DNA of 32,490 bases from an uncultured Schlesneria sp. (lineage in GTDB: Bacteria; Planctomycetota; Planctomycetia; Planctomycetales; Planctomycetaceae): NCBI GenBank assembly GCA_903899985.1, contig CAIULL010000054.1:1-32490 (forward strand), read 5' to 3'. How positions within the stretch are numbered: the first letter of the stretch is position 1; the number at the start of each line of letters is the position of its first letter. Shown here in pieces: positions 31,122-32,490 of the stretch. Both the position numbers and the translations under genes were made by a program. A model generated the notes under the pieces. It saw only the letters and a program-made list of their open reading frames with translations, had not been told where the DNA came from and did no database searches.

Positions 31122-32150
31122 CTATTTCCTTCCCAGCATACGGTCCAGTGAATCACCGGTTTGATAAATCAACGCCTCGGGCCAGTGCTGATAAGGATGG
31201 AAGTACTCAAAAGTCAAATACCGCTGGTAGCCACTCGTTTCGAGTGCTTCCAGCACGGCGGGCCAGTTCGTCGTACCGTCCAATAGTGGTCGAAAGGCTT
31301 CGAGCGAAGAATCGGTCCCCTTCTTAGTGAACTCTTTCAAGTGAACGTTTCGGATTCGTTTTCCCAGATAGGCGATCCAGTGCTCCGGGAACTGGTACTG
31401 CATGATGTTTCCGGTGTCGAAATGAACGTGGACGAATTCTGAGTGAAATCCGTCGACGAACGCGGCCATTTCCATCGGGGTCATCAGGTACCCGTTAAAG
31501 AAGATGTTCTCGATGTTCATGTGGATTTTCAGCTTCTCGGCCTGAGGAAGCAATTTGGCAATCGCCTCTTTCGCTCGTCGATCACAGACGTCATTGGGGA
31601 CTGGTTCGTAATCGGTTCGCCAGGGAATATGAACCGCACCAGGGACAACCAATAAGTTGTCGGTACCCAGATCATGAGCGGCTCGCGTCATCAACCCTGC
31701 CAATTCAAGTGCTCGTGATCGCTTTTCAGGATCGTTACTGGTCAGGGGATATGGCCAGAAAAGGAATGAACAGAGACCACTCACCGCAATACCAATCTTG
31801 TCTGCCAATTTTCGGATTGCCATGAATTCCGCAGTTCCTGACTTCGGTGACAGTTCGCTGTCCAGATCGAAATTCAGTTCAATTCCATCAAAGCCGGCAT
31901 CCTTTGCTAACCGCAGACACTGTTCCAGCGACATCTTGTCCGGATAAGGAAATGCCCAGAGGTTGATCGATTTTTTCATGTCATATTTTTTGCTCCGATT
32001 CGAAACGACGCCTGATGGATCAGCCGCCGACGCCAATCCCCACGGGCCTCGCATAACCGCCGTCGCAGCCCCGGCTGCGGACAATGCTGTTCCCAAAACC
32101 GTCCGGCGACTAAGGCCACGTGAATCCTGAGACGGGTTCAAATCAGACAT
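31122..32150 (-). CDS. Tat-exported sugar-phosphate isomerase/epimerase-like TIM-barrel protein
   Basis: A 342-residue protein of the same superfamily as the gene at 1029-1991. The twin-arginine signal is LSRRTVLGTALSAAG at residues 13-27, followed by a typical hydrophobic region. Likely metal ligands are E214 in NIENIFF, D245 in HVHFDTGN, H270 in NVHLKEF and E315 in LTFEYFH, the usual pattern for this fold. KDAGFDGIELNFD at 83-95 is the first barrel turn. The ATG at 32150 is chosen because GAGGAA lies seven bases upstream and the Tat motif falls near the N-terminus. The substrate is unknown; similar proteins are annotated as sugar isomerases or inosose-related enzymes. Overlapping palindromes lie 66-93 bases upstream. 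Confidence 0.92.
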   Translation of the reverse strand: MSDLNPSQDSRGLSRRTVLGTALSAAGAATAVMRGPWGLASAADPSGVVSNRSKKYDMKKSINLWAFPYPDKMSLEQCLRLAKDAGFDGIELNFDLDSELSPKSGTAEFMAIRKLADKIGIAVSGLCSFLFWPYPLTSNDPEKRSRALELAGLMTRAAHDLGTDNLLVVPGAVHIPWRTDYEPVPNDVCDRRAKEAIAKLLPQAEKLKIHMNIENIFFNGYLMTPMEMAAFVDGFHSEFVHVHFDTGNIMQYQFPEHWIAYLGKRIRNVHLKEFTKKGTDSSLEAFRPLLDGTTNWPAVLEALETSGYQRYLTFEYFHPYQHWPEALIYQTGDSLDRMLGRK

Positions 32151-32490
32151 GATGATTCCTCGAAAAAAAGAAAGCGTCTGCGACCGCAATAGGATAAGGC
32201 GTAAACGATGCAGAATGAATCTCGCGAGATTCAGAATTCTGAACAAATTGAGCGACGGGAAAATCGCAAGCACGTACTGTGAATATCAGTTTTCGAAAAT
32301 TGACGATGGTAAGCCACCAGTGTCAACAGCGTCTTAAGCAATTTTGCCACAACAACTTAGGCGAGATAAAACCCACCTCACCAGAAAGTACAGGGGCGCC
32401 GTCGTGACAAAACTTTAAAAAAAATCTCGGAAACCTCAATTGTGACTCAGGATACCCAGACAACCTGCCGATGATTGAGCGATACAGAGA
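32151..32490. other. Upstream region of the second sugar isomerase gene
   Basis: A 340-base region without a convincing gene, holding the isomerase promoter and the palindromes at 32216-32243. An ATG at 32471 opens a frame that runs off the right edge, but only six codons are visible and no ribosome site precedes it. Confidence 0.5.
32216..32243. promoter_or_regulatory. Two overlapping perfect palindromes (candidate operator)
   Basis: TGAATCTCGCGAGATTCA (32216-32233) is a perfect 18-base palindrome and overlaps TTCAGAATTCTGAA (32230-32243), a perfect 14-base palindrome. TGAAT/ATTCA half-sites recur, and a further CAGAAT lies just to the left. The pair sits 66-93 bases before the isomerase start, where a regulator could act. 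The regulator is unknown. Confidence 0.6.

Noticed and set aside
32471-32490. Possible start of a gene at the right edge (ATG ATT GAG CGA TAC)
   Set aside because: Only six codons are visible, there is no ribosome site, and the upstream frame has no support. It cannot be judged.
1-32490. tRNA, rRNA, insertion sequences or prophage genes
   Set aside because: I saw no cloverleaf with a GTTCRA-type arm, no transposase or integrase motif, and no phage structural gene anywhere in the window.

Overview
The window looks like chromosomal DNA of a planctomycete, probably of the Planctomycetales (inference, no 16S present). The evidence is a secreted protein with a planctomycete-type cytochrome c motif plus DUF1549/DUF1553 regions, two Tat-exported sugar-phosphate isomerase/epimerase-like proteins, a Tat-exported Gfo/Idh/MocA oxidoreductase, a PQQ-type beta-propeller with an N-terminal membrane anchor, HEAT/TPR/PDZ secreted proteins, weak Shine-Dalgarno signals, and short operons with many strand switches. 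There are no insertion sequences, phage genes, tRNAs, rRNAs or CRISPR arrays that I can see.

Layout. 1-1991 (minus): Tat-exported sugar isomerase, Rieske ferredoxin-like protein, and transaldolase running off the left edge. 2228-4063 (plus): TrpG/PabA glutamine amidotransferase and a membrane-anchored alpha/beta hydrolase, separated by an elaborate hairpin region. 4309-7762 (minus): MutS and a 2-Cys peroxiredoxin with its own terminator. 8110-12512 (plus): a Gly/Asn-rich secreted protein and the large cytochrome/DUF1549/DUF1553 protein. 12608-14629 (minus): a tight DnaJ-like / membrane protein / RnpA / YidD operon in which every junction is a 4-base ATGA overlap. 14889-16586 (plus): membrane-anchored PQQ propeller. 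16641-18703 (minus): HEAT-PDZ protein and TPR-like protein pair. 18961-21773 (plus): TPR protein carrying two RNA polymerase alpha C-terminal domains, followed by a SpoIID/LytB-type protein. 21918-25653 (plus): Gfo/Idh/MocA oxidoreductase and a HEAT-repeat protein ending at a strong intrinsic terminator. 25775-28899 (minus): parvulin-type lipoprotein PPIase, a 55-bp tandem repeat array, a Cys-containing secreted protein, and a small membrane protein. 29270-31103 (plus): thioredoxin-fold protein and a small secreted protein. 31122-32150 (minus): second Tat-exported sugar isomerase, with overlapping palindromes in its upstream region.

Functional themes: housekeeping (MutS, RnpA, YidD, transaldolase, TrpG/PabA), envelope and periplasmic proteins (YidD, SpoIID-like, parvulin PPIase, thioredoxin-like, PQQ, cytochrome/DUF1549), and exported sugar metabolism. 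The most unusual items are the TPR plus tandem alpha-CTD protein, the 55-bp array with a 110-bp higher-order period touching the PPIase stop codon, the overlapping rnpA operon that lacks a visible rpmH, and several strong palindromes or repeats in intergenic DNA.
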